From contig JANLHE010000534.1 in assembly GCA_024653875.1 (NCBI GenBank), forward strand, positions 1 to 21,672: a DNA stretch of 21,672 nt, written 5' to 3'. The notes beneath the pieces are model-generated. The model did not search any database. It had not been told where the DNA came from and worked only from the letters and a program-made list of their open reading frames with translations. The translations under genes and the position numbers were made by a program. The stretch is from Acidobacteriota bacterium (GTDB lineage: Bacteria; Acidobacteriota; Vicinamibacteria; Vicinamibacterales; SCN-69-37). Each line of letters starts with the position of its first letter. Within the stretch, counting starts at the first letter, position 1. Below, piece by piece: positions 14,905 to 21,672 of the stretch.

Positions 14905-14927
14905 GCGGGGCGGCCAAGCCGCCCCGC
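14905..14927. terminator. Intergenic hairpin after the capsid gene
   Basis: GCGGGGCGGC (14905-14914) pairs with GCCGCCCCGC (14918-14927) over a CAA loop: 10 bp, nearly all G-C. It is followed by GTTCC rather than a T-run. It may act as a leaky terminator or an mRNA 3'-end stabiliser for the capsid message. Confidence 0.6.
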
Positions 14928-14949
14928 GTTCCATGCGGAGGACCCGCAC

Positions 14950-15327
14950 ATGGCAGCAGGAAAGGGTGCGTACGACGTCGCCATCGCTGGCGTCGCGGCG
15001 ACCACTGGCGGCGCCATCGCCTCTATCGCCAACCCCGAGGGCGTGGCACTCGTCATCACGCGCGCGGTGCTCAGTCGCACCACCAAGTCAACCGGCGCGG
15101 CCGCCGTCAACATCGGCGTCGGCACCGGTGCCACCACGTCCTACGACAACCTCATCGACGGCGTGGCCGCCGGTGCGGCGGAGGGCGCCGAGGACAATGT
15201 CACCGACATCGGCAGCAACGGGAAGTCCCGTCAGCCCTGGCCCGCCGCGAGCTTCGTCACCGTGACGGGTGAGTCGTCCACGGCAGGGCTCGTGGGCACG
15301 CTCTACCTCGAGTACGTCCGCGCCTGA
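14950..15327 (+). CDS. Putative capsid decoration protein
   Basis: A 125-residue, Ala/Gly/Thr-rich protein immediately after the major capsid gene. It has a hydrophobic, small-residue N-terminal part (AIAGVAATTGGAIASI at about 11-26), a central beta-prone region (ALVITRAVLSRTTKSTGAAA), and a C-terminal FVTVTGESSTAGLVGTLYL segment near 102-120 typical of compact beta-fold virion proteins. Small proteins at this locus usually stud the outside of the HK97-type shell and strengthen it. The ribosome-binding site GGAGG (14937-14941) is well placed. There is no signal peptide, since the N-terminal hydrophobic stretch is weak and Gly-rich. The function is inferred from position and character. Confidence 0.72.
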   Translation: MAAGKGAYDVAIAGVAATTGGAIASIANPEGVALVITRAVLSRTTKSTGAAAVNIGVGTGATTSYDNLIDGVAAGAAEGAEDNVTDIGSNGKSRQPWPAASFVTVTGESSTAGLVGTLYLEYVRA

Positions 15328-15340
15328 GACGGCGCCTAGC

Positions 15341-15372
15341 CCGGCGGGGCCTGACTCTGGTGGCCCCGCCGG
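15341..15372. terminator. Intergenic hairpin after the decoration gene
   Basis: CCGGCGGGGCC (15341-15351) pairs fully with GGCCCCGCCGG (15362-15372): 11 bp with a 10-base loop. It has no T-run. It is the third in a series of hairpins in successive gaps of the capsid module. Confidence 0.6.
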
Positions 15373-15408
15373 CGACCACCCCCGGATGGGGGAGAAGAGG
15401 AGCGGTCC

Positions 15409-16371
15409 GTGCCTCATCGACTCAAGCGAGGTGGCGGCCTGATCGAGATGAATTCCGACGGCAGCATCGACGTGACGAGCGGCGCCGGCTTCCGCGTGAA
15501 CGGCGCCGGGCTCGCCTACAAGCGGGGGCAGACGTGGTTCGTCGACCCGAACGACGGCTCCGACACGCTCAACACGGGCAAGACGTGGACGTCGCCCTAC
15601 GCGACGATGAGCAAGGCGTTCAGCGTGCTCAGCTCGGGCGACACGATCCTGTTTGTCGGCAAGGTCCGCGAGCAGCTCACCACGCCCGTGCAGGTCTTCG
15701 ACGTGACGATCATCGGCGCAGGCAACCGTCCCCGCCACGCGGACAGCACGCCGGCTGGCGGCGAGGAAGCGGCGGCCACCTGGACCACCCCGGCCTCCGG
15801 GGCCACGACGGCGCCGCTGTGCGACGTCCTCCAGCAGGGCTGGAAGTTCGTGAACACTCTGTTCGCGGGGCCGTCCGACCACTCGTGCGTGCGGCTCTAC
15901 CGCGACGGCGGGGCCGGCGACGCCGAGCGGGACGCGAGCCACGCCGAGTTCCACGGCTGCCGGTTCGCGAGCGGCCAGGACGGGATCGAGCAGAGCGGCG
16001 GCTGCTACAACGTCGGGATTTTCGATTGCTCGTTCCACGACCTCACCGGTTACGCGCTCAAGCACACCGCCGGGGCGGGGATCGCCAACCCCTATCGCTG
16101 GCAGATCCACCGCAACCGCTTCCACAAGAATGCGAACTTCATGGGCGTCTGGAACACGCACAACTTCGAGATCCACGACAACACGATCCTGCGGACGACG
16201 ACAGCCCTCATCGACCTTAGCGGCGGCGAGGGCTACAACACGATCCTCCGCAACGCCTGGGACATCGCCGCAGCGGACTTCGACCCCACCGGGGGCGTCA
16301 CTGGGCACTCGACCGACGTCTGGAGCAACTACCTCAAGGACGCGCTCGAATCGGGTCTGCCCGCCAACTAG
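15409..16371 (+). CDS. Right-handed beta-helix protein of the capsid module
   Basis: A 320-residue protein starting at a GTG with AGAGGAG at 15396-15402. After a short N-terminal region (about 1-40) it shows WFVDPNDGSDTLNTGKTW (about 43-60) followed by repeating turns of the parallel beta-helix type, such as HAEFHGCRFASGQDGIEQSG, NVGIFDCSFHDLTGYALKH and NFEIHDNTILRTTTALIDLS. This pectate-lyase-like fold is used by phage tailspikes, head fibres and glycan-binding proteins. It is encoded with the capsid and decoration genes rather than with the tail fibres, so it may be a head-attached appendage. No catalytic acidic pair can be pinned down by eye, so lyase or hydrolase activity is unproven. Confidence 0.82.
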   Translation: MPHRLKRGGGLIEMNSDGSIDVTSGAGFRVNGAGLAYKRGQTWFVDPNDGSDTLNTGKTWTSPYATMSKAFSVLSSGDTILFVGKVREQLTTPVQVFDVTIIGAGNRPRHADSTPAGGEEAAATWTTPASGATTAPLCDVLQQGWKFVNTLFAGPSDHSCVRLYRDGGAGDAERDASHAEFHGCRFASGQDGIEQSGGCYNVGIFDCSFHDLTGYALKHTAGAGIANPYRWQIHRNRFHKNANFMGVWNTHNFEIHDNTILRTTTALIDLSGGEGYNTILRNAWDIAAADFDPTGGVTGHSTDVWSNYLKDALESGLPAN

Positions 16372-16378
16372 CGAGCGG

Positions 16379-16409
16379 GGCAGGGGGGCGGATACTCCGC
16401 CCCCCTGCC
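16379..16409. terminator. Very strong intergenic hairpin after the beta-helix gene
   Basis: Bases 16379-16392 pair with 16396-16409: 14 bp including a run of six G-C pairs, with a three-base loop (or 13 bp with a 5-base loop). It is the most stable-looking hairpin in the capsid module. It is followed by AGCCCGACC, with no T-run. Confidence 0.65.
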
Positions 16410-16435
16410 AGCCCGACCATCGAAAGGAGCCCCTG

Positions 16436-16660
16436 ATGCCACAGGTCCGCCTGCGCGTCCAGACCGTGAGCACGCTGTACGGCCCGCTGCGTGCGGGCCA
16501 GGTGGTAGCGGTGGACGAGGCCCATGCCGGTCACTGGCAGCGCCAGGGCATTGCCGACGTGCTGCCCGCGGCCACAGCGAGCCCTGAGCCGACCCCATCT
16601 CTCCCTGCCCGCCCCACGGCCCGCGGGAAGGCACGGAAGGGCCGGAAGGTCCGCCGGTGA
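16436..16660 (+). CDS. Small basic-tailed head protein of unknown function
   Basis: A 74-residue protein. The ATG at 16436 is supported by GAAAGGAG at 16422-16429; the longer open frame upstream overlaps the beta-helix gene and a hairpin and is not used. The first 43 residues contain a compact beta-like unit (TLYGPLRAGQVVAVDEAHAG, then WQRQGIADVL). This style is seen in small proteins encoded between capsid and connector genes. The rest is a Pro/Ala linker and a strongly basic end (ARGKARKGRKVRR), suitable for contacting DNA or RNA. Its stop overlaps the start of the adaptor gene by four bases (GTGA), so the two are translationally coupled. No specific function can be assigned. Confidence 0.83.
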   Translation: MPQVRLRVQTVSTLYGPLRAGQVVAVDEAHAGHWQRQGIADVLPAATASPEPTPSLPARPTARGKARKGRKVRR

Positions 16661-17868
16661 GCTGCACCCTCGCCGAGATCGAGCAGGAGATGGCGCGCCG
16701 CGCCGGACCGTACCAGCAGGTTACGGTCAGCAGCGGCACGGCCTCGACGTTCGTCACGAATGACCTGAAGTCGTCGATCGACTTGGGGGGAGTGGAGAAC
16801 CTGTATGTGCTCCGGCGCGGCACGAAGAGCGACGGCACGGCCGTGGCGGGTTTCACTACCGCCGACCGCGTCCGCACCGTCAAGGCGTACACGGCCAGCA
16901 GCGGCACCGTGGAGGTGGACCGCGACTACGCTACGAGCCCGGTAGCGGATGAGCTGATCGAGCTGCACCACCTGCAACCATCGAACGAGCTGCGGGTGGC
17001 GGCACAGAAAGGGCTCTGGCGGTGCTACACGGCCGAGCGCTGGTCGGTGGTGCTGCCGGGAACGGCCGACGAACGGAACCTCACGGGTGCGCTCGGAGTG
17101 CAGACCGTGGCCATCACGGGCACGCCCACGGGCGGGACGTACACGCTGACGTACGGCGCACTCGTGACGGGCGCGCTGGCCTACAACGCCTCTGCCGCCA
17201 CCGTGCAGGCGGCCCTGCGGCTGCTCGCCGGGCTCAGCGAGGTGACGGTCGAGAGCTCTGGCACGAGTCCCGATCTGACGCACACCGTCACGTTCGAGGG
17301 CGTGTCCGGCTATCCGAGCACGCTGGTAGCCACGTCCTCGCTGTCGGGTGGCAGCAGTCCCGCGATCGCGGTCGAGACGGTGGGCTACACGCCGCTGTGG
17401 ATCACCCAGCCGGAGATGGTCTACCACGTCGAGTGGGCGTCGCCGACGGGACTCTCGTTGCCGTCGCCGTCGCTGTGGTGGGAGCCGTTCCTCGCCGACG
17501 GTGAGGTGTGGCTGAAACTCTACCCCGAGACGAGCATCACCACGCTCTACGTCACGGCCCGGCGGCCGGTGGCGACGCTCGTGAAGGTCACCGGGAGCAC
17601 GCTGTGGGAGGGCAGCAGCGACGGGCCCACCGATGACGATGACAGCGTGCGCGTGGACCTGGAGTACGCGGCGGCGAGCGGCCACCTTCAGGCATGGCAG
17701 CGGTTCGCCTACCGCCTGCGCGGCCCGGCCGCAATGGGGCTGTTCCCCGACCGCAAAGAGGCTGCCATTGAGTTCACGGCCCAGGCCGACGATCATTTCC
17801 GCCCGCCGCGGGTGCAGCGCATCGCGCACCCGACCCGTCCCCTCACGATCCAGCGGATCGGCCGATGA
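16657..17868 (+). CDS. Head-tail adaptor-like protein with an inserted Ig-like domain
   Basis: A 403-residue protein that starts with GTG overlapping the previous stop. The N-terminal part (1-135) and C-terminal part (about 245-403) look like one connector/tail-tube-type protein. Residues about 147-243 are a separate beta-sandwich module beginning VQTVAITGTPTGGTYTLTY and including LAYNASAATVQAALRLL. I recognise this module from many phage and surface proteins, where it is swapped between hosts. In the short-tail reading, this protein would join the portal to the nozzle. The evidence for adaptor function is its position before the nozzle-like gene and its overall character; a tail-tubular-A-like or neck protein are equivalent alternatives. 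It is coupled to the next gene by an ATGA overlap. Confidence 0.72.
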   Translation: MSCTLAEIEQEMARRAGPYQQVTVSSGTASTFVTNDLKSSIDLGGVENLYVLRRGTKSDGTAVAGFTTADRVRTVKAYTASSGTVEVDRDYATSPVADELIELHHLQPSNELRVAAQKGLWRCYTAERWSVVLPGTADERNLTGALGVQTVAITGTPTGGTYTLTYGALVTGALAYNASAATVQAALRLLAGLSEVTVESSGTSPDLTHTVTFEGVSGYPSTLVATSSLSGGSSPAIAVETVGYTPLWITQPEMVYHVEWASPTGLSLPSPSLWWEPFLADGEVWLKLYPETSITTLYVTARRPVATLVKVTGSTLWEGSSDGPTDDDDSVRVDLEYAAASGHLQAWQRFAYRLRGPAAMGLFPDRKEAAIEFTAQADDHFRPPRVQRIAHPTRPLTIQRIGR

Positions 17869-19886
17869 TCGGCGGCAGCGTCTCCAGCAGGCGGCGCCCC
17901 TGGCCGGCGGACTGCGAGCTGTCCAGCACACCGCTCATGCTCAAGCCCGGCCAGGACGGCATCCTGGTCGGCCGGAAGACGGAAGGGTTCGAGCGCGTCG
18001 TCCCGTCCAACTACGCCTACGCGTCCCTGCCCATCTTCCTCGAGCGGACCTACGTTCTGCGGCGACCGATCGGCGTGGGCGCCAAGATTCAGGAAGCGGC
18101 GGATGAAGAGCGCCGGCTGCGCATCTGTCACAACGTCGATACCAGCATCAATGGACTGATCTTTGCGGGGCTGGAGATCACCACCGTCAGCCCCACCACG
18201 ACGGGCGCCGTGCGCGACTTCGTGGAGGCGCTCCACGGTGGCGCTGTCACCCTGTTCGGACTGGCCAGCCGCTACGCGCTGCGCCGGGCGGGCGACACAG
18301 GAGCCGACTGGGCCGTCTCAAAGGACTTCGGGGCCGGCCGCGTGGCACAGAGCGCCGTCCGCTTCAAGGGCGCCTACGTCACTCCGCGCGACGAGCTCTA
18401 CGTTAGCCTCGACAACGGCGAGCTGTGGAAGTACAGCGGCGCTGCCTGGGCGCAGTGTGAGACGACCGCCACGATCGCCGCCCACTACCTGGCCGTGCTC
18501 AAGGACGAGTTGTGGGCGGCCTACAACAACACGGTCAGCAAGTGCACCGGCGACCCGGCAATCGACGCCTCCTGGGCCGCGGCCATCACCTGCGGGGACG
18601 CCTCCAGCAGCATCACCTGGTTGGGCCGCGCACCCGGCGACCAGCTTATCATCTTCAAGGACGACGGCTCGATTGGGACGCTGGCCAGCGCCGAGGAGAT
18701 CACCGCCGGCGCGGACCCGTACCGTGAGTTGTTCCCCGCCCGCTCAGCGAGCCGCGACAGCACACACGGCCGCCTGGCCCGTCCCTGGCTGAACAGCCTC
18801 TGGGCGCGCGAGGGCGATGGGCTGGTCCGGCTCGACGCTGGCGCGACCGCGACCCTCACCCCAGCCGGCCCGGAGCTGCTGCTAGACAACGACTCCCCCG
18901 TTCGGGGGAAAGCCGTCTCGTTCGTCGGCCACCAGAGCTGGCAGGGCTACCTGGCCACCTACGACCCGGCCGCGGGCGATAGCTACCTGTGGAAGTTGGG
19001 CGTCTGGCTGAACCTGGAGGGCGACCAGACGAGCACGGCGAAGTTCCTGGCAGAGTGGAACGGCTCGATTGCCGACTTCGACGGCAAGGAGATCACAGCG
19101 CTGGCCATCTCTGCCGTCCCTGGCGACAACGAGCGACTGTACGTCGGCTTCGCCGACGGCGACGTAGCCTGGGGCGTCCTGCCGCGCGGCGGGCCGAACC
19201 CCCTGGCCGATGCTGCCTGCTTATTCAGCACGGCTACCAAGACCTTCCAGATGCCTCTGCATCACGCGATCCTTCAGGCGGACACGAAAGCCTGGCACGG
19301 CTTCTCGGTGATCGGCCCCGAGATCTCAGCCACGGATTACGCCCAGATTAGCTACCGCACCGACCTGGACGCGGCCTACACCGCGCTCGGCACCAACTTC
19401 ACCGTACCCGGCCAGCGGGTGGACGCCACCGATGGCACGAGCGGGAAGGTGATCGACGTGGTGGGCACGCTCGTGAACGCCAGCAACGCGAGCACGCCGG
19501 TACTGGAAGGCGTGGCGATCCACGAGCAGATTCTGCCGGCCCTGAAGCTCACCTACGACCTGGTGGCACTGGCGCGCAGCTATCAGGCACGCCATGACGG
19601 CAGCGTGGACTATCGGACCGCCGACCAGGTTCGGGACGCGGTGAAGACGGCGGCGAGTGCCACGGGCTTCGTGACGCTGCTGCTGCCCGACGAGGTGAGC
19701 AAGAGCGTCTCCGTAATCGACTACGCGGAGGTACTCGTGTCGGGGCCCTACGGCCGTGCTTGGGACCTGCCGCTGAAGGCCGTGGAGTTCAAAACACAGG
19801 AAACCTACGGCACCATCGATCGCCTCTTCGCTTACCTGGTAGACGACCTCGGCGGCTTCACGATCGATCAGCTCGGAGGGCTCTAG
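17865..19886 (+). CDS. Tail nozzle/tubular-B-like protein (beta-propeller-like)
   Basis: A 673-residue protein starting in an ATGA overlap with the adaptor gene. Between about 110 and 450 it has repeated blade-like units, for example ELYVSLDNGELWKYSGAAW, ELWAAYNNTVSKCTG, QLIIFKDDGSIGTLAS, SYLWKLGVWLN and RLYVGFADGDVAWGVLP. This recalls the propeller of short-tail nozzle proteins such as T7 gp12. The remaining 200 residues are mixed beta and helical. There is no signal peptide, membrane helix or enzyme motif. Position after the adaptor and before the fibre genes fits the tail tip of a podovirus. A siphovirus-type tail hub is less likely, as no tail-tube or tape-measure gene is seen. The call rests on pattern and context. 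Confidence 0.72.
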   Translation: MIGGSVSSRRRPWPADCELSSTPLMLKPGQDGILVGRKTEGFERVVPSNYAYASLPIFLERTYVLRRPIGVGAKIQEAADEERRLRICHNVDTSINGLIFAGLEITTVSPTTTGAVRDFVEALHGGAVTLFGLASRYALRRAGDTGADWAVSKDFGAGRVAQSAVRFKGAYVTPRDELYVSLDNGELWKYSGAAWAQCETTATIAAHYLAVLKDELWAAYNNTVSKCTGDPAIDASWAAAITCGDASSSITWLGRAPGDQLIIFKDDGSIGTLASAEEITAGADPYRELFPARSASRDSTHGRLARPWLNSLWAREGDGLVRLDAGATATLTPAGPELLLDNDSPVRGKAVSFVGHQSWQGYLATYDPAAGDSYLWKLGVWLNLEGDQTSTAKFLAEWNGSIADFDGKEITALAISAVPGDNERLYVGFADGDVAWGVLPRGGPNPLADAACLFSTATKTFQMPLHHAILQADTKAWHGFSVIGPEISATDYAQISYRTDLDAAYTALGTNFTVPGQRVDATDGTSGKVIDVVGTLVNASNASTPVLEGVAIHEQILPALKLTYDLVALARSYQARHDGSVDYRTADQVRDAVKTAASATGFVTLLLPDEVSKSVSVIDYAEVLVSGPYGRAWDLPLKAVEFKTQETYGTIDRLFAYLVDDLGGFTIDQLGGL

Positions 19887-20686
19887 TGACTCAATCCACC
19901 ACGATCCTCAGCCTCCTCAAGGCGCTTGGGTCCGACAACGCCCGCGACTACCTCAAAACGTCACTCGCCGCGTCACTCGATATCGTGGACGCGCTCTTCC
20001 ACACCACCACCGGTCACACCCACACGGGAGCGGGCACGAACGCACCGAAGATTCCCGTGGGCAGCCTGGCCAACGGGGCGGCGACCGGTGCGGCGCTGGG
20101 TTCGGATGTCACGACGCTCACCGGCGCGCAGGTGCTCACCAACAAGACCCTCACAGACCCCGTCCTGAACGGCACCGTCACCGGGACAGGGCTGGCGTCC
20201 ATCAGGAGCTTCAACCCGTTCATTCCCGCGGCGGCCTGGGAGCTACCGGCGACCAACTTCCCGCAATCCGAGAAGTACACCAGCCTGACCAACTGGCCGG
20301 CGGTCCGGGTGCTGCGCTTCGACGCCGCCACCGCTGAAGCGTGTTACGTCAGCGTGCGTCTGCCGGCCAACACGCCCGTGGCGGCGATTTCCGGCAAGGT
20401 GCTCTGGTTTTCGAACAGCGCCACGACGGGGGCGGTCGTCTGGAAAATCACGCACCTGAGCCGGGCCGACGATGAGGCGCTCGACACGGCGGGGACCGCC
20501 AACACCGCCACGGCGACGGCTCCGGGCACGGCCAAGCAGCTCGACACGGCCAGCATCGCCCTCACGGTGACCGACTACGCAGCCGGCGAGCACATGCTCC
20601 TGAAGCTGGAGCGAGACGCAGCGGCCGGCGGAGATACCTTCGCCGAGGACGCCTATCTCGTTGGCGTGCAGGTGGAATTCTCGTAA
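19886..20686 (+). CDS. Tail fibre/appendage protein
   Basis: A 266-residue protein. GTG at 19886 shares its G with the previous stop, and GGAGGG (19875-19880) is five bases upstream. The N-terminal helix (about 1-40) probably anchors it. GHTHTGAG at 43-50 is the HxH-Gly type motif seen in trimeric fibres, which can coordinate metal. LTNKTLTDPVLNGTVTGTG (about 84-102) is a segment familiar from phage fibre shafts. The C-terminal half is a beta-sandwich-like region with KVLWFSNSATTGAVVWKITH and ends AEDAYLVGVQVEFS. The role is host recognition at the tail. The stop overlaps the next start by one base. Confidence 0.8.
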   Translation: MTQSTTILSLLKALGSDNARDYLKTSLAASLDIVDALFHTTTGHTHTGAGTNAPKIPVGSLANGAATGAALGSDVTTLTGAQVLTNKTLTDPVLNGTVTGTGLASIRSFNPFIPAAAWELPATNFPQSEKYTSLTNWPAVRVLRFDAATAEACYVSVRLPANTPVAAISGKVLWFSNSATTGAVVWKITHLSRADDEALDTAGTANTATATAPGTAKQLDTASIALTVTDYAAGEHMLLKLERDAAAGGDTFAEDAYLVGVQVEFS

Positions 20687-20880
20687 TGCCCACCTGGCGG
20701 GTGCTGTGTGAGGCGTGCGGCCAGACGGACGACCCGGTAGAGGCGACGGCCAGAATTTCCTACGCCACCCACGCCGGGCACGGCATCCGATCACTCCACT
20801 ACTGCGGGGACGACCTGGACGCCGCGAGCCGCTGGAACGACCGCGACGATCCGAGAGCGCACTACGAGGAGTCTGTCTAG
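20686..20880 (+). CDS. Small Cys/His protein between fibre genes
   Basis: A 64-residue protein starting in a TAATG overlap. It has C8-x2-C11, H29, H32, H38 and C40, so a small zinc site is possible. The rest is acidic and polar (GDDLDAASRWNDRDD). No family is recognised. It is embedded between two receptor-binding-type genes with no gap, and its stop is directly adjacent to the next start, so it is certainly co-translated. It could be a fibre chaperone or assembly factor, which commonly lie beside fibre genes, but nothing in the sequence proves this. Confidence 0.8.
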   Translation: MPTWRVLCEACGQTDDPVEATARISYATHAGHGIRSLHYCGDDLDAASRWNDRDDPRAHYEESV

Positions 20881-21558
20881 GTGGCTTTGGACTACGATGG
20901 GGTGGACGACCGCACGAGCTTCGGCGACATTGCCGCCCTGGACAGCGTGGCGGCACTGACGGCCATGATCTGGCTGTCGGTGGACACCTATGGTGGGGTA
21001 GACAGCTACCCGCTCGTCAAGGGCAACACGGACAACACGGACAACTTCCTCGTCGGTATCAACAGCGCGGGCCAGGTGGTCGTCACCGTGGGCGACGGAA
21101 CGGCGGGCCGGCCCAAGGGCACGTGGACGGGTCCGATCGGGACGACGACCTGGAAGCACCTGACGATCGTCTTCAACGGCGGCGGCGCGGCCAACGCCGA
21201 CCGTCTGAAACTGTACATCGACGGCGCCAACCAGGCGCTCTCTTTCTCGGGCACGATCCCGGCCACCACGCAGGCAAGCGCCCATCAGCTTCGGGTTGGT
21301 GGACGCGGCACCGATGTGACCGCATCGAGTTGTCTCAACGGTCAGGCAGCGTTTCTGCGAGCCTGGTCGGCGGCGCTGTCGGCCACGGAGATTGAGACCG
21401 AGCGCTGGTCGACCCTGGCAGCGAGGACGAGCAACCTCGTGATCGATGCCGAAGAGGAGATCGACTACTCCGGCAACGGCCACACCGGCACGGTGAGCGG
21501 GGCACTCGTGGCGGCCGGCCCGCCCGTCGCCCGCTTGGCAGGAAGCATTCTCGTCTGA
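20881..21558 (+). CDS. LamG/concanavalin A-like tail protein
   Basis: A 225-residue protein with GTG start and GAGGAG at 20866-20871. The sequence follows the LamG-like jelly-roll plan: LDYDGVDDRTSFGDI (3-17), TAMIWLSVDTYGG (about 27-39), VVVTVGDGTAG, TWKHLTIVFNGGG, RLKLYIDGANQAL and LRVGGRG, ending with ATEIETERW (near 170). Such domains bind glycans and are frequent in phage receptor-binding proteins. The last 45 residues, after NLVIDAEEEIDYSGNG, are a separate short extension. Encoded directly after the fibre, it is likely a tail-associated adhesin. There is no signal peptide, as expected for a virion protein. Confidence 0.87.
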   Translation: MALDYDGVDDRTSFGDIAALDSVAALTAMIWLSVDTYGGVDSYPLVKGNTDNTDNFLVGINSAGQVVVTVGDGTAGRPKGTWTGPIGTTTWKHLTIVFNGGGAANADRLKLYIDGANQALSFSGTIPATTQASAHQLRVGGRGTDVTASSCLNGQAAFLRAWSAALSATEIETERWSTLAARTSNLVIDAEEEIDYSGNGHTGTVSGALVAAGPPVARLAGSILV

Positions 21559-21672
21559 TGATCGAAGACCAGGTGCGGTCCACGGCCGCTCAGTTCGCGG
21601 AGATCCTGCGGCGCCTGGACCGGATGGACCAGTGGATGGTGGCGCACGACCGGGTACACGACGAGTGGTCGG
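21558..21672 (+). CDS. N-terminal part of a small helical protein (runs off the window)
   Basis: ATG at 21558 overlaps the previous stop by one base (TGATG). The frame is open for 38 codons to the window end, beginning MIEDQVRSTAAQFAEILRR and continuing with a charged, amphipathic helix rich in Arg, Asp, Met and Trp. It looks like a coiled-coil start. Function cannot be assigned; genes after fibres are often lysis or assembly genes, but this fragment shows no membrane helix. Confidence 0.6.
   Translation, partial: MIEDQVRSTAAQFAEILRRLDRMDQWMVAHDRVHDEWS

Noticed and set aside
18894..18909. TCCCCC/GGGGGA hairpin
   Set aside because: It lies inside the nozzle-like gene with no T-run; a chance product of GC-rich codons is sufficient explanation.
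21025..21050. Short 9-bp tandem repeat encoding NTDNTDN
   Set aside because: In frame within the LamG domain; likely a surface-loop duplication without wider meaning.
1..21672. tRNA genes, CRISPR arrays, insertion sequences, integrase or attachment sites
   Set aside because: None were seen; no regularly spaced repeats, transposase or integrase motifs, or tRNA-like cloverleaf were recognised by eye.

Overview
The window is a stretch of tailed-phage (or prophage) late genes in very GC-rich DNA. It starts in a regulatory region between two divergent genes and runs through DNA packaging, virion assembly and the short-tail/receptor-binding genes. The recognisable core is a small and large terminase, a portal, a scaffold-like protein, an HK97-fold major capsid protein, a head-tail adaptor, a large beta-rich tail (nozzle-like) protein, a tail-fibre protein and a LamG-type protein. 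I see no tape-measure, tail-tube or sheath gene, and there is a giant internal/ejection-type protein, so a podovirus-like (short-tailed) particle is the best reading. No integrase, ribosomal gene, tRNA or host gene is visible, so free phage versus prophage cannot be decided and the host cannot be named beyond 'high-GC bacterium'.

Layout. 1-73: beginning of a leftward gene with its own promoter. 74-551: non-coding divergent region with two face-away promoters, several strong hairpins, four pyrimidine boxes (GTCTCTC type) and a 27-bp alternating purine-pyrimidine tract just before the terminase genes. 552-4878: small terminase, large terminase, an unassigned probable structural protein, portal. 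4916-6160: a tiny Cys-rich peptide and two unassigned proteins. 6164-11212: a 1682-residue virion protein with an N-terminal C39-like cysteine peptidase domain. 11187-11489: a lone leftward gene for a small two-helix membrane protein, tail-to-tail with the giant gene. 11538-13788: a 517-residue unknown protein and the scaffold. 13857-16660: capsid, putative decoration protein, beta-helix protein and a small basic protein, with GC-rich hairpins in the gaps. 16657-21672: adaptor, nozzle-like protein, fibre, small Cys/His protein, LamG protein and the start of one further gene.

How the genes work together. The rightward genes are tightly packed, many with 1- or 4-base stop/start overlaps, and read as one late operon probably fired from a promoter near 202-230. 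Terminase and portal fill the head that the scaffold and capsid protein build. The giant protein probably sits inside the head or is ejected with DNA. Adaptor and nozzle form the short tail, and the fibre and LamG proteins contact the host. Points least explained by known modules are the iterated leader before the small terminase gene, the antisense membrane-protein gene with its hairpin-forming repeat tail, the 15-18-residue Cys-rich peptide, and the run of four intergenic hairpins in the capsid module.
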